Shown: positions 27,336-36,245, numbered from the stretch's first letter. The stretch: 64,000 nucleotides of DNA from an uncultured Eubacteriales bacterium (GCA_934511365.1 CAKSWC010000008.1:34143-98142); one strand, 5' to 3'. Numbers and translations: made by a program. Notes: generated by a model not told the origin, from the letters alone.

Positions 27336-28100
27336 TTACTTTCCGTTAATTCCGGCAAGGTCTTTAATAACTTCTCCGGCGATTATTAAACCAACAACGG
27401 ACGGAACAAAAGCAGTTGAGCCCGGAATATCGCGTCGCACAGTACATTTTCGCTGTGTTCCGGGGGGACAAATGCAATGATTGCGACAACCCGCCTCAGT
27501 ATCATTTATTGGGCGCGTTGGCTTCTCTTGAGAATATACAACCTTAAGACTTTTAATTCCGCGCTTTCTGCATTCATATCTGATTACCCGTGCAAGCGGA
27601 TCGACCGAAGTTGAATAGATGTCCGCAACAGCAAAAGCAGTCGGGTCAAGCTTGTTGCCTGCACCCATTGAAGAAATTATCGGAACACCGGCTTTTTTTG
27701 CATTCTCAATTAGTGCCAGCTTTCCTGATACGGTGTCGATTGCATCAATAATGTAATCATACTTTGAAAAATCAAATAAACTTTCAGTATCTGGGAGATA
27801 GAATGTTTTATAGGTTTCAACTTTACATTTTGGATTGATTGACATTATCCGACATTCAGCCTCATCAACTTTATATTTTCCAACGGAATCACACGTTGCC
27901 AAAAGTTGGCGGTTAATGTTTGTCAAACAGATTTTGTCATCATCAACAAGATCAAGAGCTCCGATGCCTGACCTTGCCAAAGCTTCAACGGCATATCCTC
28001 CGACTCCGCCGATGCCGAAAACGGCAACGCGGGAATTACGAAGCTTTTCCATTGCTTCCTTTCCGAAAAGAAGCTCGGTTCTTGAAAATTGGTTGAGCAA
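27336..28100 (-). CDS. tcdA: tRNA threonylcarbamoyladenosine dehydratase
   Basis: TcdA (CsdL) is an E1-like enzyme that cyclises t6A37 of ANN-decoding tRNAs to ct6A with ATP. The adenylation domain shows FGIGGVGGYAVEALARSG and the following DDDKICLTNINRQ. A TTG at 28100 is chosen as start: it gives the family-typical QFSRTELLFG opening and has GGAGG 8 bases upstream. An ATG at 28115 lies upstream of that GGAGG and has no ribosome site. The product has 254 residues. The gene sits between queA and tgt, clustering three tRNA modification genes. Confidence 0.9.
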   Translation of the reverse strand: MLNQFSRTELLFGKEAMEKLRNSRVAVFGIGGVGGYAVEALARSGIGALDLVDDDKICLTNINRQLLATCDSVGKYKVDEAECRIMSINPKCKVETYKTFYLPDTESLFDFSKYDYIIDAIDTVSGKLALIENAKKAGVPIISSMGAGNKLDPTAFAVADIYSTSVDPLARVIRYECRKRGIKSLKVVYSQEKPTRPINDTEAGCRNHCICPPGTQRKCTVRRDIPGSTAFVPSVVGLIIAGEVIKDLAGINGK

Positions 28101-28125
28101 TGTACATTCCTCCATTTTCTAATTA

Positions 28126-29151
28126 TCAGGCAATGAAACACGCATCACCGAACGAGAAAAAGCGATACTTGTTTTCAACGGCAACCTTATAAAAATGCAT
28201 TGTGTTTTCATAGCCGCAAAATGCACTGACAAGCATTATCAGCGTGCTTTCAGGAAGATGGAAGTTTGTAATGAGTCCGTCAATGCACTTGAATTCATAG
28301 CCGGGATAGATAAAAATGTCTGTCCAGCCTTCGCTTTCCTCAATCTTTCCGTTGAAAGTTGCAACCGATTCAAGAGTTCGGCAACTTGTTGTTCCAACAG
28401 AAATTACACGGCCGCCGTTAGCTTTGGTCCTATTAATAAGTTCAGCCGTTTCCTTCGGTAACCAATAATGTTCGCTGTGCATAGTATGCTTTGTGATGTC
28501 AGAAACCTTGACCGGCCTGAAAGTACCAAGTCCGACATGAAGCGTAACATATCCGATTTCAACGCCCTTTTCTCTGATTCTCTCAAGCAATTCCTCGGTG
28601 AAATGGAGGCCGGCTGTGGGCGCCGCCGCAGAACCGAGTTTTTCGCTGTATACCGTCTGATAACGCGACTGGTCATTAAGCTTCTCGGTGATATACGGCG
28701 GAAGCGGCATCTGGCCGATTTCGTCAAGAATATTAAAAAAGTTACCCTCATATTCAAATTTTGCAAGTCTGTTTCCGCCCTCAAGAACATCCAAAACTTC
28801 ACATTTGAGCTGACCGTTTCCAAATGTGAACCGCGAGCCGGGCTTAGCCCTTTTTCCGGGGCCGGTTATAACTTCCCAGACATCATCTCCACGGTTGACA
28901 AGCAGCAGAAATTCAACGTGCGCTCCCGTTTCTTCCTTGACGCCGTAAATTCTTGCCGGCAGGACTTTTGTGTTGTTGAGGATAAGGCAGTCTCCGGCTT
29001 TAAGTTCATCAACAATGTTATAGAAATGCTCGTGTTTTATCTCTCCGCTTTTTCTTCCAATAACCATGAGCCGTGAACAGTCTCTTTTTTCGGCCGGATG
29101 CTGCGCAATAAGCTCTTTAGGCAAATCATAATAAAAATCCGATGTTTGCAT
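28126..29151 (-). CDS. queA: S-adenosylmethionine:tRNA ribosyltransferase-isomerase
   Basis: QueA transfers the ribosyl part of SAM to preQ1-modified tRNA, giving epoxyqueuosine. The 341-residue product begins MQTSDFYYDLPKELIAQHP and contains ILNNTKVLPARIYG, TAGLHFT and the C-terminal DGLITNFHLPESTL, all family signatures. GAGGTG precedes the ATG. It is the first gene of the minus-strand unit and has a good promoter in the divergent region shared with asd. Confidence 0.97.
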   Translation of the reverse strand: MQTSDFYYDLPKELIAQHPAEKRDCSRLMVIGRKSGEIKHEHFYNIVDELKAGDCLILNNTKVLPARIYGVKEETGAHVEFLLLVNRGDDVWEVITGPGKRAKPGSRFTFGNGQLKCEVLDVLEGGNRLAKFEYEGNFFNILDEIGQMPLPPYITEKLNDQSRYQTVYSEKLGSAAAPTAGLHFTEELLERIREKGVEIGYVTLHVGLGTFRPVKVSDITKHTMHSEHYWLPKETAELINRTKANGGRVISVGTTSCRTLESVATFNGKIEESEGWTDIFIYPGYEFKCIDGLITNFHLPESTLIMLVSAFCGYENTMHFYKVAVENKYRFFSFGDACFIA

Positions 29152-29190
29152 ATTTACACCTCAAAGCAATCAATATAATCAGTTAAACGA

Positions 29191-29219
29191 TTGACGAATC
29201 GCAGTTTTCGTGATATCAT
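29191..29219 (+). promoter_or_regulatory. Promoter of asd-dapA
   Basis: TTGACG (29191-29196) and TATCAT (29214-29219) are 17 bases apart. It leaves a leader of roughly 80 bases before the asd ATG. It overlaps the queA leader side of the divergent region. I saw no lysine riboswitch; the leader is too short for one. Confidence 0.6.
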
Positions 29220-29235
29220 ATAAAACAACTTGTTT

Positions 29236-29264
29236 ATTATAGTGCAATCTGACAGTTTTGGCAA
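29236..29264 (-). promoter_or_regulatory. Promoter of the queA operon
   Basis: On the minus strand TTGCCA (29264-29259), a 17-base spacer and TATAAT (29241-29236). It lies about 85 bases before queA. Confidence 0.7.
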
Positions 29265-29304
29265 CAGTTTGCGTTAAAATACTTAAAAAATTGAGGTGCA
29301 TATC

Positions 29305-30393
29305 ATGAAAAAATACAATGTCGGAATAATCGGCGCAACGGGTATGGTCGGTCAACGGTTTGTTCTTCTGCTTTCGCAGCATCCGTGGTTCACCGTCAAG
29401 GTTGTTGCTGCAAGCCCGAGATCTGCCGGAAAGACTTATAAGGACGCCGTTGGAGAAAAATGGGCATTTGAATGCGAAATTCCGGCGGAGATTGCATCTC
29501 TGACCGTTAAGAATGCAACGGATGATATTGCGGAGATTGCAAAAGAGGTTGACTTTGTCTTTTGCGCCGTTGATATGAAAAAGGACGAGATAAGAGCACT
29601 TGAGGAGGCGTACGCAAAAGCGGAATGTCCGGTAATTTCCAACAACAGTGCTCACCGTTCAACTCCGGACGTTCCGATGGTTATTCCAGAAATCAATGCT
29701 GACCATATCAAGGTTATTGATTCTCAGAGAAAGCGCCTTGGAACTAAGCGCGGTTTCATAGCAGTCAAGTCTAACTGCTCACTTCAAAGCTATGTTCCGG
29801 CTATTTATCCGCTTGACCGGAAATTCGGCATTAAAGAGGTTCTTGTCTGCACATATCAGGCAATTTCCGGGGCCGGAAAAACATTTAAAACGTGGCCGGA
29901 AATGCTTGATAACGTCATTCCGTTTATCGGCGGCGAAGAAGAAAAGAGCGAAACCGAACCGCTCAAAATCTGGGGCAAGGTTGAGGACGGAAAAATTGTG
30001 AATGCCTCTTCACCGGCGTTCACCGCCCAGTGTATCCGTGTTCCTGTTTCAGACGGTCATATGGGTGCTGTCTTCATGCGTTTTGAGGATGGGAAAAAGC
30101 CGAACCGCGAAGAAATCCTCGATTGCTGGAAGAATTATTCCGGAAGAGCTCAGGAACTTTCCCTCCCAAGTGCTCCAAAGCAGTTTTTGCATTATTTTAC
30201 GGAAGACAATCTTCCGCAGACGAAGCTTCAAAGAAATCTTGAGGGCGGAATGGCAATTTCAATCGGAAGACTCCGCGAGGACACACAATATGATTACAAA
30301 TTCGTCTGCCTTTCACACAATACCCTGCGCGGTGCTGCCGGCGGCGGAGTGCTTCTTGCCGAATTGCTTTGCGCAGAGGGTTATATTGACTGA
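29305..30393 (+). CDS. asd: Aspartate-semialdehyde dehydrogenase, archaeal/fungal type
   Basis: The enzyme reduces aspartyl phosphate to the semialdehyde, a branch point to lysine, threonine and methionine. The 362-residue product begins MKKYNVGIIGATGMVGQRFV (NADP-binding), has nucleophile Cys158 in KSNCSL and His252 in SDGHMGAV. Length and the spacing of these motifs match the archaeal/fungal branch rather than the classic bacterial Asd. The ATG at 29305 is chosen with GAGGTG 6 bases upstream; a GTG at 29296 lies inside that ribosome site. dapA follows after 14 bases. Confidence 0.93.
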   Translation: MKKYNVGIIGATGMVGQRFVLLLSQHPWFTVKVVAASPRSAGKTYKDAVGEKWAFECEIPAEIASLTVKNATDDIAEIAKEVDFVFCAVDMKKDEIRALEEAYAKAECPVISNNSAHRSTPDVPMVIPEINADHIKVIDSQRKRLGTKRGFIAVKSNCSLQSYVPAIYPLDRKFGIKEVLVCTYQAISGAGKTFKTWPEMLDNVIPFIGGEEEKSETEPLKIWGKVEDGKIVNASSPAFTAQCIRVPVSDGHMGAVFMRFEDGKKPNREEILDCWKNYSGRAQELSLPSAPKQFLHYFTEDNLPQTKLQRNLEGGMAISIGRLREDTQYDYKFVCLSHNTLRGAAGGGVLLAELLCAEGYID

Positions 30394-30407
30394 ACGGAGG
30401 TATCGTA

Positions 30408-31313
30408 ATGACTCCCCTCTTTATCGGCAGCGGCGTTGCTTTGGTAACGCCCTTTGATAAGGACGGAAAAATCAACTTTGAGCTTTTTAAAAAACTCATC
30501 GAAATTCAAATTGCAAATCATACTGATGCCATTGTTGTTTGCGGAACAACGGGAGAAGGCTCAACGCTTACTGTTGAGGAAAGGCTTGAACTGTTTTCTG
30601 TTGCGAATGAGACAATAAAAAGGCGTGTACCTTTAATTTGCGGAACCGGCAGCAACAGCACTTCCTTTACCCTTGATGTTGCAAAAAAAGCTGAAGAATG
30701 CGGTGCGGATGCTCATCTGATGGTTACTCCATATTACAACAAAACCTCGCAGGAGGGGCTTGTAAAGCATTATTACACCCTTGCCGAAAAGCTTTTGAAA
30801 CCGATAATCGTCTATAATGTTCCGTCAAGGACAGGTATGAATATAAAGCCTGAAACATATAAAAAGCTTTCACGGCACGAAAACATTGTTGCCGTGAAAG
30901 AGGCTGACACCTGCATAACAAAGCTTATTAAATCAATCGTGCTTTGTGAAGATAAGCTTGACTTCTACTGCGGCAATGATGACCTTGTTTCGGTTTGTGC
31001 TTCATTCGGTTTCAAAGGTGTCATCTCTGTTCTTGCAAACATAATGCCGCAATATACGCATAAAATGGCTATGTGCGGAATAAACGGAGAATGTGAACAG
31101 TGCGCACGGATGCAGAAAGACTGCATGGAGTTGATTGAAAACCTGTTCATTGACGTTAATCCCGTTCCGGTTAAAGCAGCGCTTAAAATTGCCGGAATCG
31201 ACGCCGGAAAATGCCGGCTGCCACTTTGCGGCTTATCTGCTGACTGCGAAGAACTTCTGACAAGGTCAATGCAGAAGCATCTTGCCGAAATTAAATATGA
31301 ACTGAGAATATGA
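30408..31313 (+). CDS. dapA: 4-hydroxy-tetrahydrodipicolinate synthase
   Basis: DapA condenses pyruvate with aspartate semialdehyde, the first committed step to diaminopimelate, lysine and, in spores, dipicolinate. The 301-residue TIM barrel has CGTTGEGSTL (pyruvate site), Tyr136 in VYNVPSRTG and the Schiff-base Lys164 in VAVKEAD. It is coupled to asd, its substrate supplier, and ends at a terminator. GGAGG precedes the ATG. Confidence 0.97.
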   Translation: MTPLFIGSGVALVTPFDKDGKINFELFKKLIEIQIANHTDAIVVCGTTGEGSTLTVEERLELFSVANETIKRRVPLICGTGSNSTSFTLDVAKKAEECGADAHLMVTPYYNKTSQEGLVKHYYTLAEKLLKPIIVYNVPSRTGMNIKPETYKKLSRHENIVAVKEADTCITKLIKSIVLCEDKLDFYCGNDDLVSVCASFGFKGVISVLANIMPQYTHKMAMCGINGECEQCARMQKDCMELIENLFIDVNPVPVKAALKIAGIDAGKCRLPLCGLSADCEELLTRSMQKHLAEIKYELRI

Positions 31314-31317
31314 AAAA

Positions 31318-31353
31318 GCGCGGCCTGCAAAAAGCAAGCCGCGCAATATTTTT
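31318..31353. terminator. Bidirectional terminator after dapA
   Basis: GCGCGGC (31318-31324) pairs with GCCGCGC (31338-31344) with an inner TGC/GCA stem. T-runs follow on the plus side (31349-31353) and A5 precedes it, serving the convergent gene on the minus strand. Confidence 0.8.
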
Positions 31354-31355
31354 GA

Positions 31356-31859
31356 TTAAAAGCCGAACGCTCCGGGAATTGCATATGTAAGAACAGACAT
31401 AATGATTCCGGCAGCGAGAACGCCAAGGGCAATAGTCGGAAATGAATGGCGGATTCTGATGTCAAAAAGATCGGCAGCCAAAGCGCCCGTCCATGCGCCC
31501 GTTCCGGGAAGCGGTATTGCAACAAAGAGAAATAACCCAAAAAGGCGGTATTTTTTAACTTTATCAGCTTTCCGGATTGAACGCGCCTCAAGTTTTTCAA
31601 TAATCCTCTCTGTCTTTTTAAATCTTTTGAGCCAGCCAAAAATCTTTCTGATAAACAAAAGGATGAACGGAATGGGAAGAAGGTTGCCAATGAAGCAAAT
31701 TATAAATGCACGGAAGAACTCAATGTTCATAAGTTTTGCGGCAATAAGCCCGCCGCGCAACTCAAGAATCGGCAGCATTGAAATAATAAAAGCTATAATC
31801 TCGGAAGAAACCTTTCCGTCAAGGTTATCAACAAAAAAACGAGCTATTGATTCAGCCAT
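31356..31859 (-). CDS. Small multi-drug export family membrane protein (COG2426)
   Basis: The 167-residue protein has about four membrane segments and the family signature PLPGTGAWTGALAA. An early ISMLPILELRGGLIAA is also typical. Despite the family name, transport of drugs is not established. A long basic helix stretch (about 70-105) lies between the membrane pairs. It starts 2 bases after the NUDIX gene, so the two are one unit ended by the shared terminator with dapA. Confidence 0.8.
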   Translation of the reverse strand: MAESIARFFVDNLDGKVSSEIIAFIISMLPILELRGGLIAAKLMNIEFFRAFIICFIGNLLPIPFILLFIRKIFGWLKRFKKTERIIEKLEARSIRKADKVKKYRLFGLFLFVAIPLPGTGAWTGALAADLFDIRIRHSFPTIALGVLAAGIIMSVLTYAIPGAFGF

Positions 31860-31861
31860 GT

Positions 31862-32599
31862 TCAGCCCCCGATACAGTCAGTAAGAAGATATTGTCTGGC
31901 TTGTTCAAGAATACGCTTGTCGTTGTCATAATTGAGTGTTTTAATCGCGTCTGAATAAGAAAACCAGCCGCATTCTTCAATTTCTTCAGCCTGAATTGTA
32001 TATTCAACATCATCTGTCTCAGCAAGAAAAATTGAAACGGATTTTTCAATTCTGCCCTGAATTGTATATTCGGAGCACTTTTTAAAGCCCGGCAGGATTT
32101 TGATGTTGATTCCGGTTTCTTCAAGAACCTCGCGGATGGCAGTCTGCTCGTGGTTTTCTCCGGGTTCAATATGACCCTTCGGGAAGCCCCAGTGCGCACT
32201 GCGCTTGTTGCGGATGAGCAGATATTTTTTGTCGCTATTATCATTACGGAAAACAACGGCGCCGCAAGAGCTTTCATAAAGACACTCAAGCGTGAATCCG
32301 TTCCTTCCCTCCGCAAAATCAATTGCGCGGCGTACATCGTTAATAATATAGCGTGTGCTTTTAGGTGCAACAACAAGGACAACACCCTTTCCGCCGTTAC
32401 GGCGGACTATGGCAATAACCCTTCCGTCAAAATTCCTAACCGGATGATTAATGCCCATAATGTAAGCGCTGATAACGGAATTCTTCTGAGTTTTTCCGCC
32501 CTCAACAATACCGTAGTTCAGCTTATATCTGAAGCCGAACCGTTTATTATAAGAGTGCATCGGGGAAGTTACACGTACTCTGACGAATTTACCTAACAT
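31862..32599 (-). CDS. NUDIX hydrolase with a pyrophosphatase-like N-terminal domain
   Basis: The 245-residue protein joins two parts. Residues 1-100 (KLNYGIVEGG, SAYIMGINHPVRNFDGRVIA, VVAPKSTRYI) resemble the small inorganic-pyrophosphatase-like proteins of Firmicutes. Residues 108-240 form a NUDIX domain with a complete box at 142-164 (GHIEPGEN ... REVLEETGI). NUDIX enzymes hydrolyse nucleoside diphosphates linked to X; the substrate here is unknown. A purine-rich ribosome site (AAAGGGGAC) precedes the ATG. The fusion is the unusual feature. Confidence 0.8.
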   Translation of the reverse strand: MLGKFVRVRVTSPMHSYNKRFGFRYKLNYGIVEGGKTQKNSVISAYIMGINHPVRNFDGRVIAIVRRNGGKGVVLVVAPKSTRYIINDVRRAIDFAEGRNGFTLECLYESSCGAVVFRNDNSDKKYLLIRNKRSAHWGFPKGHIEPGENHEQTAIREVLEETGINIKILPGFKKCSEYTIQGRIEKSVSIFLAETDDVEYTIQAEEIEECGWFSYSDAIKTLNYDNDKRILEQARQYLLTDCIGG

Positions 32600-32811
32600 T
32601 ATTTGTCCCCTTTAACAAAATGCAGCCGGAAACCAACGCCCGGAAAAACGAGGCAAAATGCCGCACCACGGACGCCGACCGCACAGGATAATATGCTATA
32701 TATTATACTATGTTTTTCCGATATTTCAATAGGTTTTTCATATTTTATAGTTTATACATATTTTTTGCCCGATTGAATGTATATTTTTGGTTAAAAAAAT
32801 TTCATAGACAG

Positions 32812-32840
32812 TTGTCTTTTTGCGCATCGCATGATATAAT
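32812..32840 (+). promoter_or_regulatory. Promoter of the HAD-HD-membrane protein-TetR operon
   Basis: TTGTCT (32812-32817), a 17-base spacer and TATAAT (32835-32840) with an upstream TGA forming an extended -10. Confidence 0.7.
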
Positions 32841-32874
32841 ATTCGGAGACAAAAAACAAAGGAACGTCTTAAAA

Positions 32875-33714
32875 ATGCGAACTCTATTTATAACCGACCT
32901 TGACGGAACCTTTTTAAATCCGGACGCCAAGGTTTCTGCCGAATCTGCGGCAATCATAAACGACCTCACGGAAAAAGGTCTGCTGTTTTCAATCGCAACC
33001 GCCAGAACATATGCAACGGTTATTCCGCTTTTTAAAAAGGTTGACCTGCGTGTTCCGCTTGTTCTGATGAACGGTGTTTGCATCTATGACCCGACCGAAA
33101 AAAAGACCCTCTCGATTCACTCCATCCCGCCTGAAACGGGATCAGAAATTGATTCTCTCTTTTCAAAATTCGGGAAGAATCCCCTTCTATATTTTGAACG
33201 GGACAACAGACTGACTGTGAAATATAAAGCACTTGACAATGATAACATACGCTCATATGTTACTGAGAGGGAAGCATTCTTCAATAAAACATTTGAACAG
33301 GTTTCTGCTTTTGACTTTTTCGGCAGCAGTAATTTTGTTTACGTTGTTACCCTTGACAAAAAAGAAGCGCTTGAAAGTCTTTATAGCGAGATGAAAAAGT
33401 TCAAAGATATCACTTGCAATTTTTACGGCGACAACTATACTGACAGCTATTTCCTTGAGGCGATGTGTGCCGGAGTGAACAAAGGTTGCGGCGCTGCCGA
33501 ACTCAAAAGAATGCTCGGAGCGGACAAGCTCATTGCTTTTGGCGATAATATTAATGATATTCCGCTTTTTGAAGTTGCCGATGAGTGCTACGCCGTTGAA
33601 AACGCCTGTAGCGAGCTTAAAAAAATTGCAACGGGAATAATCGGAAGCAACAAAGATAATTCGGTTGCAAAATTCATCGAGAAAAAATTTAATGAGGACA
33701 GGCAGGTGCTATAA
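32875..33714 (+). CDS. Cof-type HAD superfamily phosphatase
   Basis: The 279-residue product is a haloacid-dehalogenase phosphatase of the Cof/YidA type, acting on sugar phosphates or small phosphorylated cofactors. Motif I is TDLDGTFL (Asp8, Asp10), motif IV FGDNINDIPLFE, with a large C2-type cap between. An ATG at 32875 is used because it gives the normal start MRTLFITDLDG and follows AAAGGA; the open frame extends further upstream through the promoter. The next gene begins directly after the stop. Confidence 0.88.
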   Translation: MRTLFITDLDGTFLNPDAKVSAESAAIINDLTEKGLLFSIATARTYATVIPLFKKVDLRVPLVLMNGVCIYDPTEKKTLSIHSIPPETGSEIDSLFSKFGKNPLLYFERDNRLTVKYKALDNDNIRSYVTEREAFFNKTFEQVSAFDFFGSSNFVYVVTLDKKEALESLYSEMKKFKDITCNFYGDNYTDSYFLEAMCAGVNKGCGAAELKRMLGADKLIAFGDNINDIPLFEVADECYAVENACSELKKIATGIIGSNKDNSVAKFIEKKFNEDRQVL

Positions 33715-34260
33715 TTGGGAAAACTTTATAATTACTATTGCAAAACATATAAACTTACTAAAAACAACAGCGAGGGGTTTTTCGATGTTGTCGGCGATAT
33801 ATATTTTTCCGATGAAGTTCAGTCTCTTGCAAAATATGAGCAGCATCTGGACATCAACCGCCTCCAGCACATAACCGGCGTTGCGTTTCTCACTTATGTT
33901 ATCTGCAAACGCCTTGGTCTCAACTACCGTTCGGCCGCAAGAGGTGCAACGATGCATGACCTTTTTTATTATGATTGGCGCGATGGGGAGACCGGAAGAT
34001 GGCATAAACTTCACGGATATAAGCATCCGCACTATGCTTTACTCAACGCTAAGGAGCTTGACTCAAACAGCGATGCAATCACACTTAACTGCATAAGAAG
34101 GCATATGTGGCCGCTCACGGTTGTTCCACCGAAATATGCTGAGGGTCTCATTGTGAGTCTTGCCGATAAATACTGCGCAACGCGTGAGCTTATGTATTCG
34201 CTGAGCAAAAAATATAAGCAACGATTTTTAAAAGACATTGAAAGGATTAGCCATGAATAA
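33715..34260 (+). CDS. HD domain phosphohydrolase-like protein
   Basis: The 181-residue protein has a metal-dependent HD fold: His52 in LQHITGVA, His81-Asp82 in GATMHDLFYYDW, later histidines in KHPHYAL and RRHMWPL, and Asp in SLADKYCA. HD proteins hydrolyse phosphate esters of nucleotides; the substrate is not evident. The start is a TTG placed one codon after the HAD stop, with AGGTG upstream. It overlaps the next gene by 8 bases. Confidence 0.8.
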   Translation: MGKLYNYYCKTYKLTKNNSEGFFDVVGDIYFSDEVQSLAKYEQHLDINRLQHITGVAFLTYVICKRLGLNYRSAARGATMHDLFYYDWRDGETGRWHKLHGYKHPHYALLNAKELDSNSDAITLNCIRRHMWPLTVVPPKYAEGLIVSLADKYCATRELMYSLSKKYKQRFLKDIERISHE

Positions 34261-35119
34261 AATTCCATTGTATATCCTGTCGTTTTTCTTTTACAGTGCT
34301 GCCGGTTGGTTTATAGAAAGTCTATACCGCTCAATCGGCGAAAAAAGGATCATAAACAGTGGCTTTCTCACCGGCCCGATGTGTCCAATTTATGGAACGG
34401 GTGCGCTTGTTATGACGGTATTCTTATATAACCCCTTCAAAGACAAGCCTCTTCTTGTTTTTCTGCTCGGAATGGTTCTTTGCGATATTGTTGAATATAT
34501 CACAAGCGTCCTCATGGAAGTTCTTTTCCACGCAAGATGGTGGGATTATACCTATGAGTTTTTGAATGTTAAAGGAAGAATCTGTCTCAAGCACACTCTT
34601 TATTGGGGTATTGTTGCAATATCGTTCGTTAAGCTCATTCATCCCCATGTTGACGGTGTTATAATGAACCTGGACGTTAAAACCGTACGTCTCATGCTCA
34701 TTGGAATATTTGTTGTTTTCTTCATTGACGTTGCGAACTCTGTCCGCAAGGCTCTTGATATCAGAAAGCTTCAGGTTAAACTCAGCAGTATTCTCGACTC
34801 AATCGGAAACACATTCAACAGCGTTAAAACAACATTCGGCTCAAAAAAGAACTCCATTCAGCAATCACTTGAAAACAAGGCAGACAAGCTGAGCGACACG
34901 AAAGACGAAGTCTTTGAACAGCTTCAGGATGTTATTCATGAATTTGAGCTGAGACTTTCAAAAGGTACCAGAGACAAAAAAGATAAAAATAAATACTCAA
35001 GCAGATTCTTCAGAAACAACCTTTCAATAGAAAAGAGTATCCGGAAACAGCTTGAGCGAATTCAAAAACTCAGAGACGATATTAAATCCAATCTTAACGA
35101 GGACGGTGAAAAGCAATGA
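34253..35119 (+). CDS. Putative ABC-type IV membrane protein (CmpB-like family)
   Basis: The 288-residue protein has five or so membrane segments in its first 165 residues, with the family-like AAGWFIESLYRSI, NSGFLTGPMCPIYGTGA and HARWWDYTYEFLN. These match the PF06541-type putative ABC transporter membrane family, common in Clostridia and without known substrate. The C-terminal 120 residues are charged and helical. ATG at 34253 is chosen with AAGGA upstream; a TTG five codons earlier is unlikely. It overlaps tetR by 4 bases (ATGA). Confidence 0.75.
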   Translation: MNKIPLYILSFFFYSAAGWFIESLYRSIGEKRIINSGFLTGPMCPIYGTGALVMTVFLYNPFKDKPLLVFLLGMVLCDIVEYITSVLMEVLFHARWWDYTYEFLNVKGRICLKHTLYWGIVAISFVKLIHPHVDGVIMNLDVKTVRLMLIGIFVVFFIDVANSVRKALDIRKLQVKLSSILDSIGNTFNSVKTTFGSKKNSIQQSLENKADKLSDTKDEVFEQLQDVIHEFELRLSKGTRDKKDKNKYSSRFFRNNLSIEKSIRKQLERIQKLRDDIKSNLNEDGEKQ

Positions 35120-35733
35120 CGGAAACCAAAAACAAAAGAACGGATATTCGCGTCAGAAGGACTTATAACCAACTGACTGAGGCACTTATCAGGCTTCTTG
35201 CACACAAGAATTTTGATGACCTGACAGTTCTTGAAATATGCACCGAAGCCAATGTTCACAGGGCGACGTTTTACAAGCATTTTGTTGATAAACACGACTT
35301 TCTCAACTGCTGCTTCAAAATGAAACTTGCGGAGCTTGATTTTGAAAAATCAGACAAAGAGTTTTCAATCGAGCAGATGAACGAAACCTGCATGAAGATG
35401 GTTGCAAAGGTGATTTCATTCATTGATGACAACAAAGAATTTGTGTCCTGCGTCAGTTCCGAACATTACTCATCATCGTTCACAAATGCGCTTTCAGACG
35501 CTATAGCAGAGTTTATTATTGAACAGATTCAGTCCAAGGCAAGCTTCAGCGAAAAGCTCGGATACAATCTTCAGCTTATGGCGTATTATTACTCCGGTGC
35601 GATAGTCAGTCTTGCGCGCTGGTGGTCAACTTCGGAAAATGTCTGTCCAAAAAGAATGTTCCTTGAGTTTGCAAAGAGAAAAATTGATGACCTTTGCAAT
35701 TATTTTGCGTCCTTTTACGATGGAAAGCTATAA
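35116..35733 (+). CDS. TetR family transcriptional regulator
   Basis: The 205-residue protein has an N-terminal helix-turn-helix (about 10-60: RRTYNQLTEALIRLL ... NVHRATFYKHF) and a variable helical ligand domain. It is the last gene of the HAD-HD-membrane operon and is translationally coupled to the membrane protein gene, so it may regulate that operon. The ligand is unknown. A terminator follows at once. Confidence 0.9.
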   Translation: MTETKNKRTDIRVRRTYNQLTEALIRLLAHKNFDDLTVLEICTEANVHRATFYKHFVDKHDFLNCCFKMKLAELDFEKSDKEFSIEQMNETCMKMVAKVISFIDDNKEFVSCVSSEHYSSSFTNALSDAIAEFIIEQIQSKASFSEKLGYNLQLMAYYYSGAIVSLARWWSTSENVCPKRMFLEFAKRKIDDLCNYFASFYDGKL

Positions 35734-35749
35734 TAATCAAGACCAATTT

Positions 35750-35783
35750 AAGGCTTTCTATGCACGCACAGAAAGCCTTTTTT
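35750..35783 (+). terminator. Terminator after tetR
   Basis: A perfect 10-bp stem (35750-35759 and 35770-35779) with a 10-base loop is followed by a T-run to 35783. Confidence 0.85.
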
Positions 35784-36245
35784 GCGCCATACACGCGTTT
35801 TATTAAATCGCAGACACGGCGGACATATCCGTCCGCCGTGTCTGCGTTTTCGTGAAGGGTGTGAGGTCAAATGGTGCTGTGCACCTCACATTTAATGTAT
35901 ATCACATATTATCTGAATTGTCAACCCCAAAATCAGATTTTTTATAAATATTTGAAGTAAAAATATAAAATAGTTTGCAATGACCGCTCCGGTGGTGTTT
36001 CTGATTCCGATAGCATCGCCTTGCACGTTGGCTATCGTTGATTTCCAAACTAGGCATGGAATAATTAAGCGGTCTGTGGAAAGCGCAGTGTTGGCGGTAT
36101 ATAAATCAAATGGTAATGGGGCGTGTGAGCTGTATGCGGCTTACACGCCCTCAGTGTGCATGCCACGACCGCGAAATCTTAGGATATTTTGTGTCCCATT
36201 TTGCTGCCCTCGCTTCCGGGCTGCCTTTTTACTTTGCATAATCTA
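35784..36245. other. Gene-free, hairpin-rich region between tetR and xylA
   Basis: No credible gene is seen in this stretch. It holds a perfect 16-bp GC-rich inverted repeat (35809-35824 and 35831-35846), an 8-bp hairpin (35860-35867 and 35883-35890), a 6-bp hairpin with T-run (35911-35944), a foldable segment 35982-36074 (GACCGCT/AGCGGTC outer and CGATAGC/GCTATCG inner arms), and one copy of a dispersed hairpin repeat (36108-36150). Confidence 0.7.
36108..36150 (+). repeat. Dispersed hairpin repeat, copy 1
   Basis: The core GGGCGTGTGAGC, a 5-base loop and GGCTTACACGCCC form a stem with one G-U pair, preceded by AAATGGTAA. A second copy in inverted orientation lies at 42616-42659. The two bracket the xylose cluster. 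Confidence 0.65.

Noticed and set aside
36141..36239. A 32-codon minus-strand frame with GGAGG upstream, after xylA
   Set aside because: Its ribosome site is the 3' arm of the xylA terminator hairpin and its stop lies in a hairpin repeat; too little to call a gene.
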